Positions 54,829 to 64,000 of a stretch of 64,000 nt of DNA are shown one piece after another. The position numbers and the translations under genes were made by a program. The notes below the pieces were generated by a model. It was given only the letters and a program-made list of their open reading frames with translations, was not told the DNA's origin and ran no database searches. The stretch comes from Thereva unica (lineage: Eukaryota > Arthropoda > Insecta > Diptera > Therevidae). Within the stretch, counting starts at the first letter, position 1. Each line of letters starts with the position of its first letter. The stretch covers positions 1 to 64,000 of the forward strand of contig CATLJY010000199.1 of NCBI GenBank assembly GCA_949987705.1. The letters are read 5' to 3'.

Positions 54829-56746
54829 AATAATTAATATGTAAATAAATAAGAAAACATATTTTTGTTTTGTTTTAGTAGAACTGTACTGTACAATGGC
54901 GCGAATATGGTGTAAAAGCAATTTTACGCCCCATTATGCTTGTTCATGTCCCCCGAGCCAGAAGCCCTGAAAAGCCTGACTATAGAAGGATTCACATACA
55001 TAAAAAAATCCGGAAGAAATTCACCCTTCCTAATCTACCGAAATAACTGTTAGAGGGGGTGTTATGCTGGCCACACCGTAAATGCTAGCTCGCCGGAAGG
55101 GGTTGTGGAGTGTGTGGCCGGGCCGATACGTTCATGGTTCACCACTTGCCTAAATGTCGGTGGGAAATCTTTCTTTCGTCATTCCATGTTAACTTTCGTT
55201 TCGTCTGAAGCGCCATCATTGATTCGCGGACCTGCAAAAATTCAAACCAACAACGAAAAAAAGAGAGCCCCGGAGCAAAAACCCCTATCAACCAATGAAA
55301 ATATGTATTATTAGTTTCAAATTATTTTTATTTACATATATTCCCAAAAAAAATTTAACAACCACAGAAAATTGTGTAACAAAATGAAAATAAGTAACAA
55401 TAGAGTTCGGACAAAAGTTAAATATATCAATTAGATAGGGATGTTAAAAAAATAACATCTCAACCAAATCACAAAAGATTGCAAAAAAAATCTCGCTATG
55501 CCGCCAGTGTTGATTTTTTACATTAAATTAATATATACAATATGTTCAATATGGATACTATAGGTAATAAACAACAGATTAATAAACAACAAAAAAAAGT
55601 TATAGTTTAAACAAAAAAAAAAAAAAAAACAAAAAAAAACACAGCTAATCCAGTCACTAATCTCGACGACTAGTGTTATCTTCAATGTGGAAAGAATGTT
55701 ATTATCAATGTGACCTAAAGTACCAGATTAAAATTTTTGATCAAATCTATAACTTCTCCAACTGGAGGGTGAATGAAAGCCTGGCGTCTCTTTGAATGGT
55801 GCAATAATCCACACACTTCACTCACTTCAGGAAAGAAAACTTCTTGCTTCTTTACCTCAATGCTTTTCAGCTGTCTTACAGTTAATCATAAATAAAAGCC
55901 TTACATAACTTACATCCGTAATTCAATACAGCCCAAAATAAATGTACTCCCAACAATACTATAGGTGGGATCCAGGGCTTCCGTGACGGAAAACATAAAA
56001 CAGGAACATGTCTTCCCTATTAGAACTTCCTAGAATATTTCTTCTTACAGTTGACAGTCTCAAAAAGTCCAACTCCGGTCCAAATCTCTCTCAATTTTAA
56101 GAAAAGAGAAGCGACTCTCGGTCCAGCTTCTAAAAAACTGCTCGGTTTTCAAATAGTACAATTCCGGACAAGAACTATATTTTCCACTAGTATTTTTCGC
56201 CAAAAAAGAAATTAAAAAAACCGATCTTGGATCCAAATTCACAACTCAAAATTCTCTGACTGACTGATAAAAAAATTTCATTTTTTTGTCCTTCCCATTT
56301 TTTTTATTTTTCCACACCTATTTTTTCTTATTATTTTTTTTTATATTGTACTCGAAAAGTAAATTTTGAATCAATTTTTCAAATTTCTGTAAGGGGATAG
56401 AATGAATAAAACTGACCGTTACAGAACTTAGAACAGAAGGCAACAATAGCAAGAAATTTGGCGGGCGCCCACGAAATGAATAACTGAATGAGTAATTACC
56501 ACAAGGATATTTCGAATTACTCATGTGCGCACACGAAATCAATTACTCACTTGATGAGTAATAACCACAAGAACATTTCGAATTACTCATGTGCGCACAC
56601 GAAATTCTTCAAGCGCACACAGCTCACGTGCGTGAGTAATAAGGACACGCAAAGCGCACACAACTCATGAGTATGTGCGTTATGACGCACACAAAATTTA
56701 CCGCACACGTGCGTGTGCGCACATGAGTGTGCGTTTCCGAACTCTG
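54829..56746. other. hAT 3' non-coding region
   Basis: About 1.9 kb between the transposase stop and the right inverted repeat has no supported gene. AATAAA occurs at 54844-54849. The sequence is AT-rich with A-runs near 55611-55638, and from 56480 it carries dense CATGTGCGCACACGAAAT-type repeats that mirror those at the left end. Confidence 0.7.
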
Positions 56747-57017
56747 TATATATTACTATATAACATAGACACACGTTATTCACTTACATATACATAAGTA
56801 ATCAAATTCTGTACACGTCCCAATATACACATAAATACATTACGTTTGGGCTCGTTATTGTACCTATAGATATATACATATTTAGGTACACACATATATA
56901 TATATATATTTTCTCTCGCTCCCGTGCTTATTTTTTTTGCATATTTTATTTTTTTCCTCTTTTTTTTCTTGGTTTTGTTTGCCACCTATTATTTTTTTTA
57001 AAGAAAAAATTTTCACT

Positions 57018-57935
57018 ATGTCAAGGACCGAGGGTTCATCCAGTGAACAAGACGTTCACATGGAAACGTCACAAATAGAGGAGCCAAAGCCCGGAACTTC
57101 GGGTGTCGACGCCGTTAAAGTGTCAAAATACGACATCCCGAAATTCTGGGTACAGCAGCCCGCCTCCTGGTTCTATCAGGCTGACATTATGTTTCAACTG
57201 GCGGGCTGCAAATCGGATAGAATCAAAGTCTACAATGTTATAGCTGCATTGCCGGAAGAGGCGGTAACGGCAATGCGGCTTAGCACCGTAGACCCCTCTA
57301 CCTCCTCATACGAGGAAATAAAAGTGCATCTGCTCGAGAAATACGGCACTTCTGAGAAGCGCCGGCTCGAGCAGTTGCTTTCAGTGCAAGAGCCTGGAGA
57401 CCGGAAACCTTCCGAGTTTCTCCAGGCTCTGAAGGCACTAGCTGGCGGGTCGTCGGCAGTGAACGATGACCTGATCCGGAACCTGTGGGAGCGGAGGCTT
57501 CCACAGGCCATCCAGGTCACGTTGGCCACAGCTGCCGACCAAAGCCTAGCCGGATTGGCCGCCACGGCGGACAAAGTATGGGAGGTGCTTCCACACGGAG
57601 GCGCCTCATACGCGTCCGCCGTCCACGCAACACCTGCCAAAGCGGAGCCCACATTGGTGGCGCTGCAAAGCGCCATCAATAGGCTGACGGCCCGGCTGGA
57701 CAAACTTGACAGCAACCCACGAAACTCGAGAAGCCGAACACCTGCCAATCGACAGGGCGGCCCTCGACAGCCCTCGGCCAATCGGCCACAAGGGGCCAAT
57801 CAACTCAGAGGTAGCCTGTGCTACTTCCATTACCGCTATGGTAAGGAAGCACGCACATGCAAGGCACCCTGCAGTTTCAGTGGTGGTAATGCCAAGCCGG
57901 CGAAGAAACCACCCACCCACCCTAAAAAAAACTAA
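57018..57935 (+). CDS. gag: CsRn1-like Gag, 305 residues
   Basis: The ATG at 57018 is chosen because the Ser/Glu-rich N-terminus ([19 protein letters not shown]) precedes the conserved part directly; the frame extends upstream only through AT-rich leader. The core reads [49 protein letters not shown] and [16 protein letters not shown], the Gag-core pattern of this clade. It ends in a basic segment with the unusual zinc-like motif [18 protein letters not shown], which replaces a CCHC knuckle. Gag would form the particle shell and bind RNA. Stop TAA is at 57933-57935. GC content and codon use are clearly higher than in the AT-rich surroundings. Confidence 0.9.
   Translation: MSRTEGSSSEQDVHMETSQIEEPKPGTSGVDAVKVSKYDIPKFWVQQPASWFYQADIMFQLAGCKSDRIKVYNVIAALPEEAVTAMRLSTVDPSTSSYEEIKVHLLEKYGTSEKRRLEQLLSVQEPGDRKPSEFLQALKALAGGSSAVNDDLIRNLWERRLPQAIQVTLATAADQSLAGLAATADKVWEVLPHGGASYASAVHATPAKAEPTLVALQSAINRLTARLDKLDSNPRNSRSRTPANRQGGPRQPSANRPQGANQLRGSLCYFHYRYGKEARTCKAPCSFSGGNAKPAKKPPTHPKKN
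57926..57932 (+). promoter_or_regulatory. Probable -1 ribosomal frameshift site (A AAA AAC)
   Basis: The last Gag codons are AAA AAA AAC TAA, so the heptamer A AAA AAC sits in the correct phase directly before the Gag stop. Shifting back one base leads into the pol frame, which is open from 57926 onward (its previous in-frame stop is TAA at 57923-57925). A G-rich stretch, GGGGCAGGGGG, follows. This is a standard -1 slippery sequence. Its use is inferred. Confidence 0.7.
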
Positions 57936-57952
57936 AGGGGCAGGGGGTCGAC

Positions 57953-60900
57953 ATGAGCGAGCATATAACCGGCCGCTCATATCGTTTATTCGTCAGAGAC
58001 ACCAACAATCGGATGGACTTTCTGATTGATTCGGGCTCTGACGTTTCAATTGTTCCCGCCAAGGCGTTCCCGGCCCATAACGGTAGCCCGAACGTCCTTC
58101 TGTACGCGGCCAACGGATCACTGATCCGAACTTTCGGCACAAAGTTGCTTGAACTTGAACTCGGCTTACGCCGACGATATGTTTACAACTTTATTATAGC
58201 CGACACCACTAAAGCCATTATCGGGGCGGACTTCTTAACGAAGTTCAAATTGTCCGTCGATTTTGAATATCGGCATTTAGTCGACAAGCGCACGAAGTTT
58301 CGCATTAACGTGTGCGCTACCGTCAACTACAACCCCGAAACATTTCCATGCCGAGTTATTGGCATATACAAAGAGCTATTAACGAAGTACGCTTCGTTAA
58401 CAAAACCGCCCAATTTTAACCTTCCGGTTAAACACAATGTGCAACACCACATTGTAACTAAAGGGCAATTACCTTTTGTCACCGCTCGGCGACTCCATCC
58501 GGAGAAACTGAAGGTGGCAAAGTTAGAGTTCGACCATATGGTCGAATTGGGGATTTGTCGACCTTCGTCGTCCCCCGCAGCATCTCCGCTTCATCTAGTT
58601 CCTAAACGGGACTCTCATGATTGGAGGCCATGCGGCGACTACCGTCGCCTTAATGCTGTCACTGTGCCGGATAGATATCCGATCCCGCATATACAGAATT
58701 TCTCCGTGAATCTTCACGGCTGCACAATTTTTTCGAAGGTTGACTTGGTACGTGCATATCATCACATACCAATCGCCCCAGAAGACGTGCATAAGACTGC
58801 ACTCATTACGCCATTCGGCCTATATGAGTTTACACGTATGCCATTCGGTTTACGTAATGCAGCACAAACCTTTCAAAGGTTCATAAATGAAGTTACGAGA
58901 GATCTTGACTTCGTTTATGTATACTTGGACGATATACTTATCGCCAGTAAAACCGAGGATGAACATATCGTTCACCTCGAAGAGCTCTTTAAACGCCTCG
59001 ATAGCTTCGGTTTAACCATCAAGCTAGAGAAATGCGTTTTTGGTGCAACAGAGATTAAGTTTCTAAGCCACCGCATCACAAAGGATGGAATACTTCCATC
59101 CTCCGATCGGGTTCAGGCTATCGTTGATCTCGCACCTCCAACTTCTGTCAAATCGATCCAGAAGTTTTTGGGAATGGTGAATTTCTATCACCGATTTATC
59201 CCAAAATTGGCTGAACAGTTGGTGCCTATAAACGAGCATTTGAGAGACCTTCTCAACCGCTCACGTGCCAATAAAGTTTTTGACTGGCCAGCAGAATGTC
59301 AGGCGGCATTCCTCAAGGTGAAAACCTCGATGGCTGAAGCAACTCTGCTGAACCATCCAATCGAGGATGCAAAATACAGTCTTACGACTGACGCCTCTGA
59401 TTATGCAATCGGAGGCGTTTTGGAACAATTCAACGGTCATCGGTGGCAACCTCTAGCTTTTTATTCCAAAAAGCTGTCACCAACAGAACGGAAGTACTCT
59501 GCATTCGATCGCGAACTCCTCGCAATCTATGCAGCGATCAAACACTTCCGCTATTTCGTTGAAGGACGCAATTTCGTGGTCTATACTGATCACAAACCAC
59601 TGGTTCGCGCCCTTCACACAAAGACCGAACGATCCCCTCGTCAGACCAGACATTTGGGTCTAATCTCTCAGTTTACCACAGACATCAGACATGTGTCTGG
59701 TAAACAAAACGTTGTCGCCGACTACTTGTCGCGCTCACTAGCAACCGACAACGTCGACTCGGTCACCTTCGACCTGCCTACACTGGCTCAGGCTCAACAA
59801 GGTGACACAGAGCTAAAGTCTCTACAAGAGCACCCCAGCAACGGCTCACGGGTAAAACTAGTCCTCACACCAATACCATTTACCGCCCATCAGGTGTGGT
59901 GTGAAAATAGTATAGGAATTCCTAGGCCTTATATACCCAATTCTCTACGTAGACTAGCGTTCAACTCCGAACATAGTCTCTCTCATCCTGGTATTCGCGC
60001 TACAAGACGAGTCGTTACCAAGAAATACTTCTGGCCATCGATCAATAAAGACTGCAATGAGTGGTCTCGATCATGCCTAGGTTGCCAAAAGTCCAAAGTT
60101 TCAAGGCATACCAAATCTCCATTGGAAGCTTTCAAACTTCCAAATAATAGATTTGACCATATCCATATGGATATAGTGGGACCCCTACCCCCATCTCGTG
60201 GATACTCTTATATCTTAACGATAGTCGATAGATTCACGCGATGGCCTGAAGCATACCCAATTCGGGATATCTCAGCTTCAACAGTGGCAAAGAAATTCGT
60301 CACTGAATTTGTCCCACGATTCGGCGTACCTCTCGAGATCACAACCGATCAAGGTACGCAGTTCGAATCGAAACTGTTCAATGAAGTTGCCAAATTACTC
60401 GGCACTCATCGAATCCGGACCACCGCCTACCACCCGCAAGCAAACGGGATGGTCGAACGGTTCCACAGGCAACTAAAAGCAGCCTTAATGGCAAGGGACA
60501 ACACTACTCATTGGAGTGAAGACTTGCCCTTTGTCATGTTAGGCATACGCACGGCAATTAAGACCGACTTACAATGCTCACCAGCCGAGCTCGTATACGG
60601 TCAGAATCTGAGACTTCCCAATTCGATTTCTATCCCAACGGATGAGAATCCAATTGAAGAATCAGAATTCCTCTCTCGCCTTCGTTCTCACATGCAGAAC
60701 ATTAAGGCAATACATCCTCGGCAGCCCGTCCAAAAGGATGTCTACGTGCCAGAAGCCCTGGAGAACGCCGACTACGTTTTCATACGAGTCGACAGAGTTC
60801 GAAAACCTTTCGAACCTCCATATGAGGGCCCATATGAAGTAATCAAACGATTACGAAAACACTTCGTCGTCAAATTGAACGGCACAACCAAGTCAATATC

Positions 60901-60979
60901 CATTGACAGGCTAAAGCCAGCCTTCGGTTGTGACCGCGACAACGAAGCTAAGCCGTCTAAAGCGGTAACATTTCGTTAA
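57953..60979 (+). CDS. pol: CsRn1-like Pol: protease, RT, RNase H, integrase
   Basis: 1,008 residues from ATG 57953; the frame is open from 57926, so it is probably made as Gag-Pol by frameshifting. Protease: [13 protein letters not shown] (Asp 26), [77 protein letters not shown] (YLDD 324-327). RNase [13 protein letters not shown] (Asp 480), [23 protein letters not shown]. Integrase: zinc H-H-C-C (HSLSHPGI...CLGCQKSK), catalytic Asp 740, Asp 799 and Glu 835, giving D,D(35)E. No inactivating change is seen. Product functions: particle maturation, cDNA synthesis and integration. Confidence 0.93.
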   Translation: MSEHITGRSYRLFVRDTNNRMDFLIDSGSDVSIVPAKAFPAHNGSPNVLLYAANGSLIRTFGTKLLELELGLRRRYVYNFIIADTTKAIIGADFLTKFKLSVDFEYRHLVDKRTKFRINVCATVNYNPETFPCRVIGIYKELLTKYASLTKPPNFNLPVKHNVQHHIVTKGQLPFVTARRLHPEKLKVAKLEFDHMVELGICRPSSSPAASPLHLVPKRDSHDWRPCGDYRRLNAVTVPDRYPIPHIQNFSVNLHGCTIFSKVDLVRAYHHIPIAPEDVHKTALITPFGLYEFTRMPFGLRNAAQTFQRFINEVTRDLDFVYVYLDDILIASKTEDEHIVHLEELFKRLDSFGLTIKLEKCVFGATEIKFLSHRITKDGILPSSDRVQAIVDLAPPTSVKSIQKFLGMVNFYHRFIPKLAEQLVPINEHLRDLLNRSRANKVFDWPAECQAAFLKVKTSMAEATLLNHPIEDAKYSLTTDASDYAIGGVLEQFNGHRWQPLAFYSKKLSPTERKYSAFDRELLAIYAAIKHFRYFVEGRNFVVYTDHKPLVRALHTKTERSPRQTRHLGLISQFTTDIRHVSGKQNVVADYLSRSLATDNVDSVTFDLPTLAQAQQGDTELKSLQEHPSNGSRVKLVLTPIPFTAHQVWCENSIGIPRPYIPNSLRRLAFNSEHSLSHPGIRATRRVVTKKYFWPSINKDCNEWSRSCLGCQKSKVSRHTKSPLEAFKLPNNRFDHIHMDIVGPLPPSRGYSYILTIVDRFTRWPEAYPIRDISASTVAKKFVTEFVPRFGVPLEITTDQGTQFESKLFNEVAKLLGTHRIRTTAYHPQANGMVERFHRQLKAALMARDNTTHWSEDLPFVMLGIRTAIKTDLQCSPAELVYGQNLRLPNSISIPTDENPIEESEFLSRLRSHMQNIKAIHPRQPVQKDVYVPEALENADYVFIRVDRVRKPFEPPYEGPYEVIKRLRKHFVVKLNGTTKSISIDRLKPAFGCDRDNEAKPSKAVTFR

Positions 60980-60984
60980 CGCTA

Positions 60985-61260
60985 CGCTGGGGGGGGAGTA
61001 TGTAGTGACCGCGTAAACTTAATTACCAAGTTTACGCAAAGTCACACAACAGCCTCCCACACAATAAACACGATCAGTCGGAACACTCCATCGATCACCG
61101 AACTCAAAGTTCAGTGATCTTGCCGTCTCCCGTTCCGTCCCGATCGTGTTTATCGAGACATCCAATTTCCGGCATCTCCAACGAGACTCACTTTATATCA
61201 TCGTGTCGTCGACAATACACAATCAGAAAAGTCTAAAGTGCGAGCCGGGAGTAAATACCT

Positions 61261-61334
<74 letters not shown>

Positions 61335-61479
61335 TAAAACCTAATATAAAATACCCAGTGAAATTATAACACTATAATAAGTTTTAATAATAAAATAAAA
61401 CATTACAACATAAAATAAAGATTAGTTTTGAATTGGGCTATTACAAGGGATTATAATCCTCGTGGCCAGAGAAACTACA
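60985..61479 (+). repeat. Polypurine tract and 3' LTR of CsRn1-like element
   Basis: GGGGGGGGAGTA at 60989-61000 is the probable polypurine tract. The LTR runs 61001-61479, followed by GGTG. It looks identical to the left LTR outside the (AT)n tract, which is about 63 bases shorter here. Confidence 0.93.
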
Positions 61480-62452
61480 GGTGTGAAATGGGGTTTTTAC
61501 AAACCGCTAAAGCTATAGGGCTGAAATTTGGACAGTGCATCTCTATAATGGAGTGGACATCCACTATAAAGCGATTTTTCGAAATTCATCCCCTAAGGGG
61601 GTGAAATGGGGTTTATCCAAACCGCTGGAGCTATAGGGCTGAAATTTTGACAGTGAATCCCCTTAATGACGTGGACATCCACTAAGAAGCGATTTTTCGA
61701 AATTTATCCCCTAATGGGGTGAAATGGGAACAACCCACACCGCTGAAGCTGGAGGGCTCTAATTTTGACCGTGCATCACTACAATGACGTGGGCATCCAC
61801 TTAGGGACGGTTGAAATTTATCCCCTAAGGGGGTTAAATGGGGTTAAGCCAAACCGCTGGAGCTAAACGGCTGAAATTTTGACAGTGCATCGTGGACATT
61901 TACTAAGAAGCGATTTTTCGAAATTCATCCCCTAAAGGGGTAAAATTTGGTTTACCAAACTACTGGAACTACAGGGTTGAAATTTGAACAGTGCATCCCT
62001 ATAATGACATGGACATCCACTAAGAGGAGAGTACTCGAAATTCATCACCTAAGGGGATGAAATGGGGTTAACCCAAACCTCTGAAGCTGAAGGGCTGAAA
62101 TTTTGACAGTGCATCCCTATAATCACGTAGAAATGAATGACTCGAAATTCACTTTATTTAATATTCATTTGCGATTGCTTCATAATTTCTTACATCCACG
62201 TAAATAGGCGAACAAACTTAACGAACGTTCGTCAAACCCTAAAATGTCACTTTTCTTGATGACATATACATGCCAATCTACTTTAAAACTTGCAGATTTG
62301 TTGAGGAGAGGTGATATTCGCAGTAATTTGTTTACCATATTTATTAAAAAAATGCACTATAATAAACCCTTTTTAGGGATAATAACAGCTGACTTTTTTG
62401 TTGGTTTTTTTTTTAAGGAAAACATTGCACATAATAAACAGTTTTTAAAGGC

Positions 62453-62453
<1 letters not shown>

Positions 62454-62492
<39 letters not shown>

Positions 62493-64000
62493 ATATATAT
62501 ATATAGATTTTCGAGGGATATCGAATCAGACCACGATTTGCGGGTCCCTTTTTGTCCCTCTGCCTAGAGTCATCTTATTGGGGTTGCAGTGGGTTGTCCC
62601 ATTGCTCCCTTACTTCGACTCCCCTAGTTATCGCAAGCAGCTGATTGAAGAGAGTCTGCCTCATGTCCTCCATCCAATGGAGTCCAGTTATGGCAGCCCT
62701 TTTCCTCGCCACCGCCGGACAGTGACATACTATGTGTGTGGCCGTCTCAGGTTCCTCCAGGCACATCCGACAGGTGTCATCCTCCAGAATTCCCATTCTT
62801 TTTAGGTGATACCTGAAACATCCGTGTCCTGTAATCAGTGCCACCAACCATCTGAGGGTTCTCCTTTGCATATACAGGATCCTTCTTCTGGCTGCGGTAA
62901 TCGGCAACGTAAGCACCATCTTAGCCTGCCTACACGTGGTCATAGCGTCCCACCGTCTCCGGTGTTCCTCAGCGACCCATTTCTCGATGTAGTTCCTTAC
63001 CAACCCTCTGCCAATGGCAGAGTATGGCTCCGGTCCCCAGAATTCCGAGGTTGACCCCTGTTTTGCCAGGTTGTCAGCCTTTTCGTTCCCATCGATGCCT
63101 GTATGTCCTCTAACCCAAGCTAGCGTCACGTTGTTTTGTTGCGCACACCTGTTCAGTTTTTGGACACATTCCAACGCCAGAGACGCATTAATCTCTGTCT
63201 GATTCATGCGCTTAATCACAGCCTGATTGTCCAGTGCTATAAGGATACTTCTTCCCTGCACCTGACCCTCATTTATGTGATCCAGCGCGTGCAGCAGAGC
63301 AAACATTTCCGCCTGGTAGACTGAGGTGTAATTCCCCAAAGCCAGAGAGCAGGTCAGATTTAAGTCCTCTGAGAAGACTCCCGCACCTGCTCTGCCGTCA
63401 ATCATGGATCCGTCCGTGAAGATATATATGTCTTCCGGTCTCCCTTCCGGGAGCGTTCCGTTCCCTATGAGGGTTTTATGATACCTTTCGGTCACCCTCA
63501 TTTTTGTGATCCCTTCCATGGGCATCATGAGCTCCCTAATCCCTTTAATGCGATCCAGGATCTTCATGTGCCCATAAAAGGTTCCTGACGCCTGCCATGC
63601 GGCATCCCGTCTCATCCGAATCGCTGAGGCTGCCGCAGTCTTCATCACCTGGAGATCTAACGGCAGCAGACCTAACAGCGCCTCCAATGCCGCGGCGGGT
63701 GTGGTGCGGAAAGCACCGCTCACACCTACGCTGGCCATTCTTTGCACCTTGTCCAAATGCCTCTTGACGGTTTTCTGTGTGGCTTTAGTCCACCAGACCA
63801 CCGAGGCATAAGTTATGATGGGTCTCACCATCATGGTATATGCCCAGTATGCTAACCTTGGTGAGATACCCCACATTAGTCCACATACTCTTCTGCACTG
63901 GTGAAGCACCCTTGTCGCCTTCTTAATCTTCTCTTCAACGTGGTATTTCCAGGTTAGTCGCGAGTCCAAGTATACACCCAGATACTTGACCATCCCAGAC
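62454..64000 (-). mobile_element. LOA-like LINE 'A', copy 2 (runs off window)
   Basis: The 3' end faces left: a TA-repeat tail (62454-62502), then the same terminal ...CTCGAAAATC and 3' UTR as copy 1 at 11900-11976. It is inserted near the 3' end of Helitron copy 2, whose last ~30 bases are therefore beyond the window. The 5' part and any target duplication are not visible. Confidence 0.9.
62575..64000 (-). CDS. LOA-like ORF2, C-terminal half (open to window edge)
   Basis: Minus-strand frame of at least 470 codons ends at TAA near 62575. It starts within the RT thumb (VKYLGVYLDSRLTWKYHVEE) and includes RNase H (FTDGSMIDGRAGAGVF, YQAEMFALLHAL, LIALDNQAV, WVRGHTGIDGNEKAD) and the Cys-His motif CRMCLEEPETATHIVCHC. 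It differs from copy 1 by roughly ten residues (for example GLMWG for GLRWG, GSMID for GSKID, MASVG for MACVG), so the two are about 98% identical. No stop or frameshift is visible in the part seen. Confidence 0.88.
   Translation of the reverse strand, partial: SGMVKYLGVYLDSRLTWKYHVEEKIKKATRVLHQCRRVCGLMWGISPRLAYWAYTMMVRPIITYASVVWWTKATQKTVKRHLDKVQRMASVGVSGAFRTTPAAALEALLGLLPLDLQVMKTAAASAIRMRRDAAWQASGTFYGHMKILDRIKGIRELMMPMEGITKMRVTERYHKTLIGNGTLPEGRPEDIYIFTDGSMIDGRAGAGVFSEDLNLTCSLALGNYTSVYQAEMFALLHALDHINEGQVQGRSILIALDNQAVIKRMNQTEINASLALECVQKLNRCAQQNNVTLAWVRGHTGIDGNEKADNLAKQGSTSEFWGPEPYSAIGRGLVRNYIEKWVAEEHRRRWDAMTTCRQAKMVLTLPITAARRRILYMQRRTLRWLVALITGHGCFRYHLKRMGILEDDTCRMCLEEPETATHIVCHCPAVARKRAAITGLHWMEDMRQTLFNQLLAITRGVEVREQWDNPLQPQ

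Larger units (their letters stand above)
51364..56746 (+). mobile_element. hAT transposon, complete with 8-bp target duplication
   Basis: Perfect 23-bp terminal inverted repeats (CAGAGTTCGGAAACGC...) lie at 51364 and, inverted, at 56746; the match extends to ~30 bases with one change. TATATATT is duplicated at 51356-51363 and 56747-56754. Both subterminal regions (51364-51660, 56480-56746) are crowded with CTCACGTGCG / CATGTGCGCAC-type motifs in both orientations, the usual transposase-binding clusters. The transposase gene reads rightwards and appears intact. The element lies in the leader of the CsRn1-like retrotransposon, so it is the younger of the two. Confidence 0.93.

Noticed and set aside
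57230..57980. Minus-strand and alternate frames over gag (189, 124, 107 codons)
   Set aside because: These are shadows caused by the GC-rich gag coding sequence.

Overview
The window is AT-rich eukaryotic DNA, almost certainly from an insect and possibly a dipteran. The evidence is an errantivirus-type LTR element with a serine-tRNA primer site, LOA-like LINEs whose ORF1 looks like DUF4780, RTE- and CR1-like LINEs, a CsRn1-like LTR element, Helitrons with (CTGT)n and TACTAATATTATAAA heads, and Tc1, mariner, hAT and Mutator-type fragments. No bacterial-style genes, rRNA, complete tRNA or CRISPR were seen. Essentially everything recognisable is mobile or derived from mobile DNA. Family names come from reading motifs; no database search was possible.

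Layout. 1-1170 is a 9-bp-unit microsatellite. 2.0-14.9 kb is one degenerate errantivirus-like element on the minus strand (gag, protease, RT, RNase H, integrase, env). It is cut by an RTE-like LINE (3597-6850, 7-bp target duplication), a 743-bp TTAA/inverted-repeat element (8019-8761) and a 5'-truncated LOA-like LINE (9160-11976, 14-bp duplication). It was also rearranged by a 661-bp tandem duplication (2421-3742). 15.3-24.2 kb is a CR1/Jockey-superfamily LINE joined at its 5' end to a mariner fragment and split by a 5.5-kb LOA-like LINE (17962-23473). 25.3-26.0 kb is a Helitron relic. 26.7-31.4 kb is a second CR1-like LINE with both ORFs open. 32.0-35 kb holds a Mutator-type transposase relic interrupted by a Tc1-like element, which is itself entered by a Helitron with a 1,000-codon Rep-helicase frame (34983-38218). 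That frame is cut short by an LTR fragment.

39.5-42.4 kb and 47.8-62.5 kb are two nearly identical non-autonomous Helitrons built on a 118-bp tandem array. Between and beside them lies a broken minus-strand gene (43219-47735) of an unplaced family: a nuclease-like (PIN/XPG-like) region followed by a tesmin/TSO1-type CXC domain. It is split by an LTR element (45435-47276) that lost its interior by recombination between 16-bp identical sequences. The second Helitron holds a young CsRn1-like LTR retrotransposon (49697-61479; LTRs identical apart from AT-repeat length; intact gag and pol with an A AAA AAC slippery site). Inside that element's leader sits an apparently intact hAT transposon (51364-56746) with a three-exon, 628-residue transposase. 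The window ends in another copy of the first LOA-like LINE (62454-64000+).

The nesting gives a relative order of events. The errantivirus, the nuclease-CXC gene, mariner and Mutator pieces are old. The Helitrons are more recent. The CsRn1-like element is younger still, and the hAT inside it is younger than that. The elements most likely to be active or recently active are CR1-B, the CsRn1-like element, the hAT and the LOA-A family.
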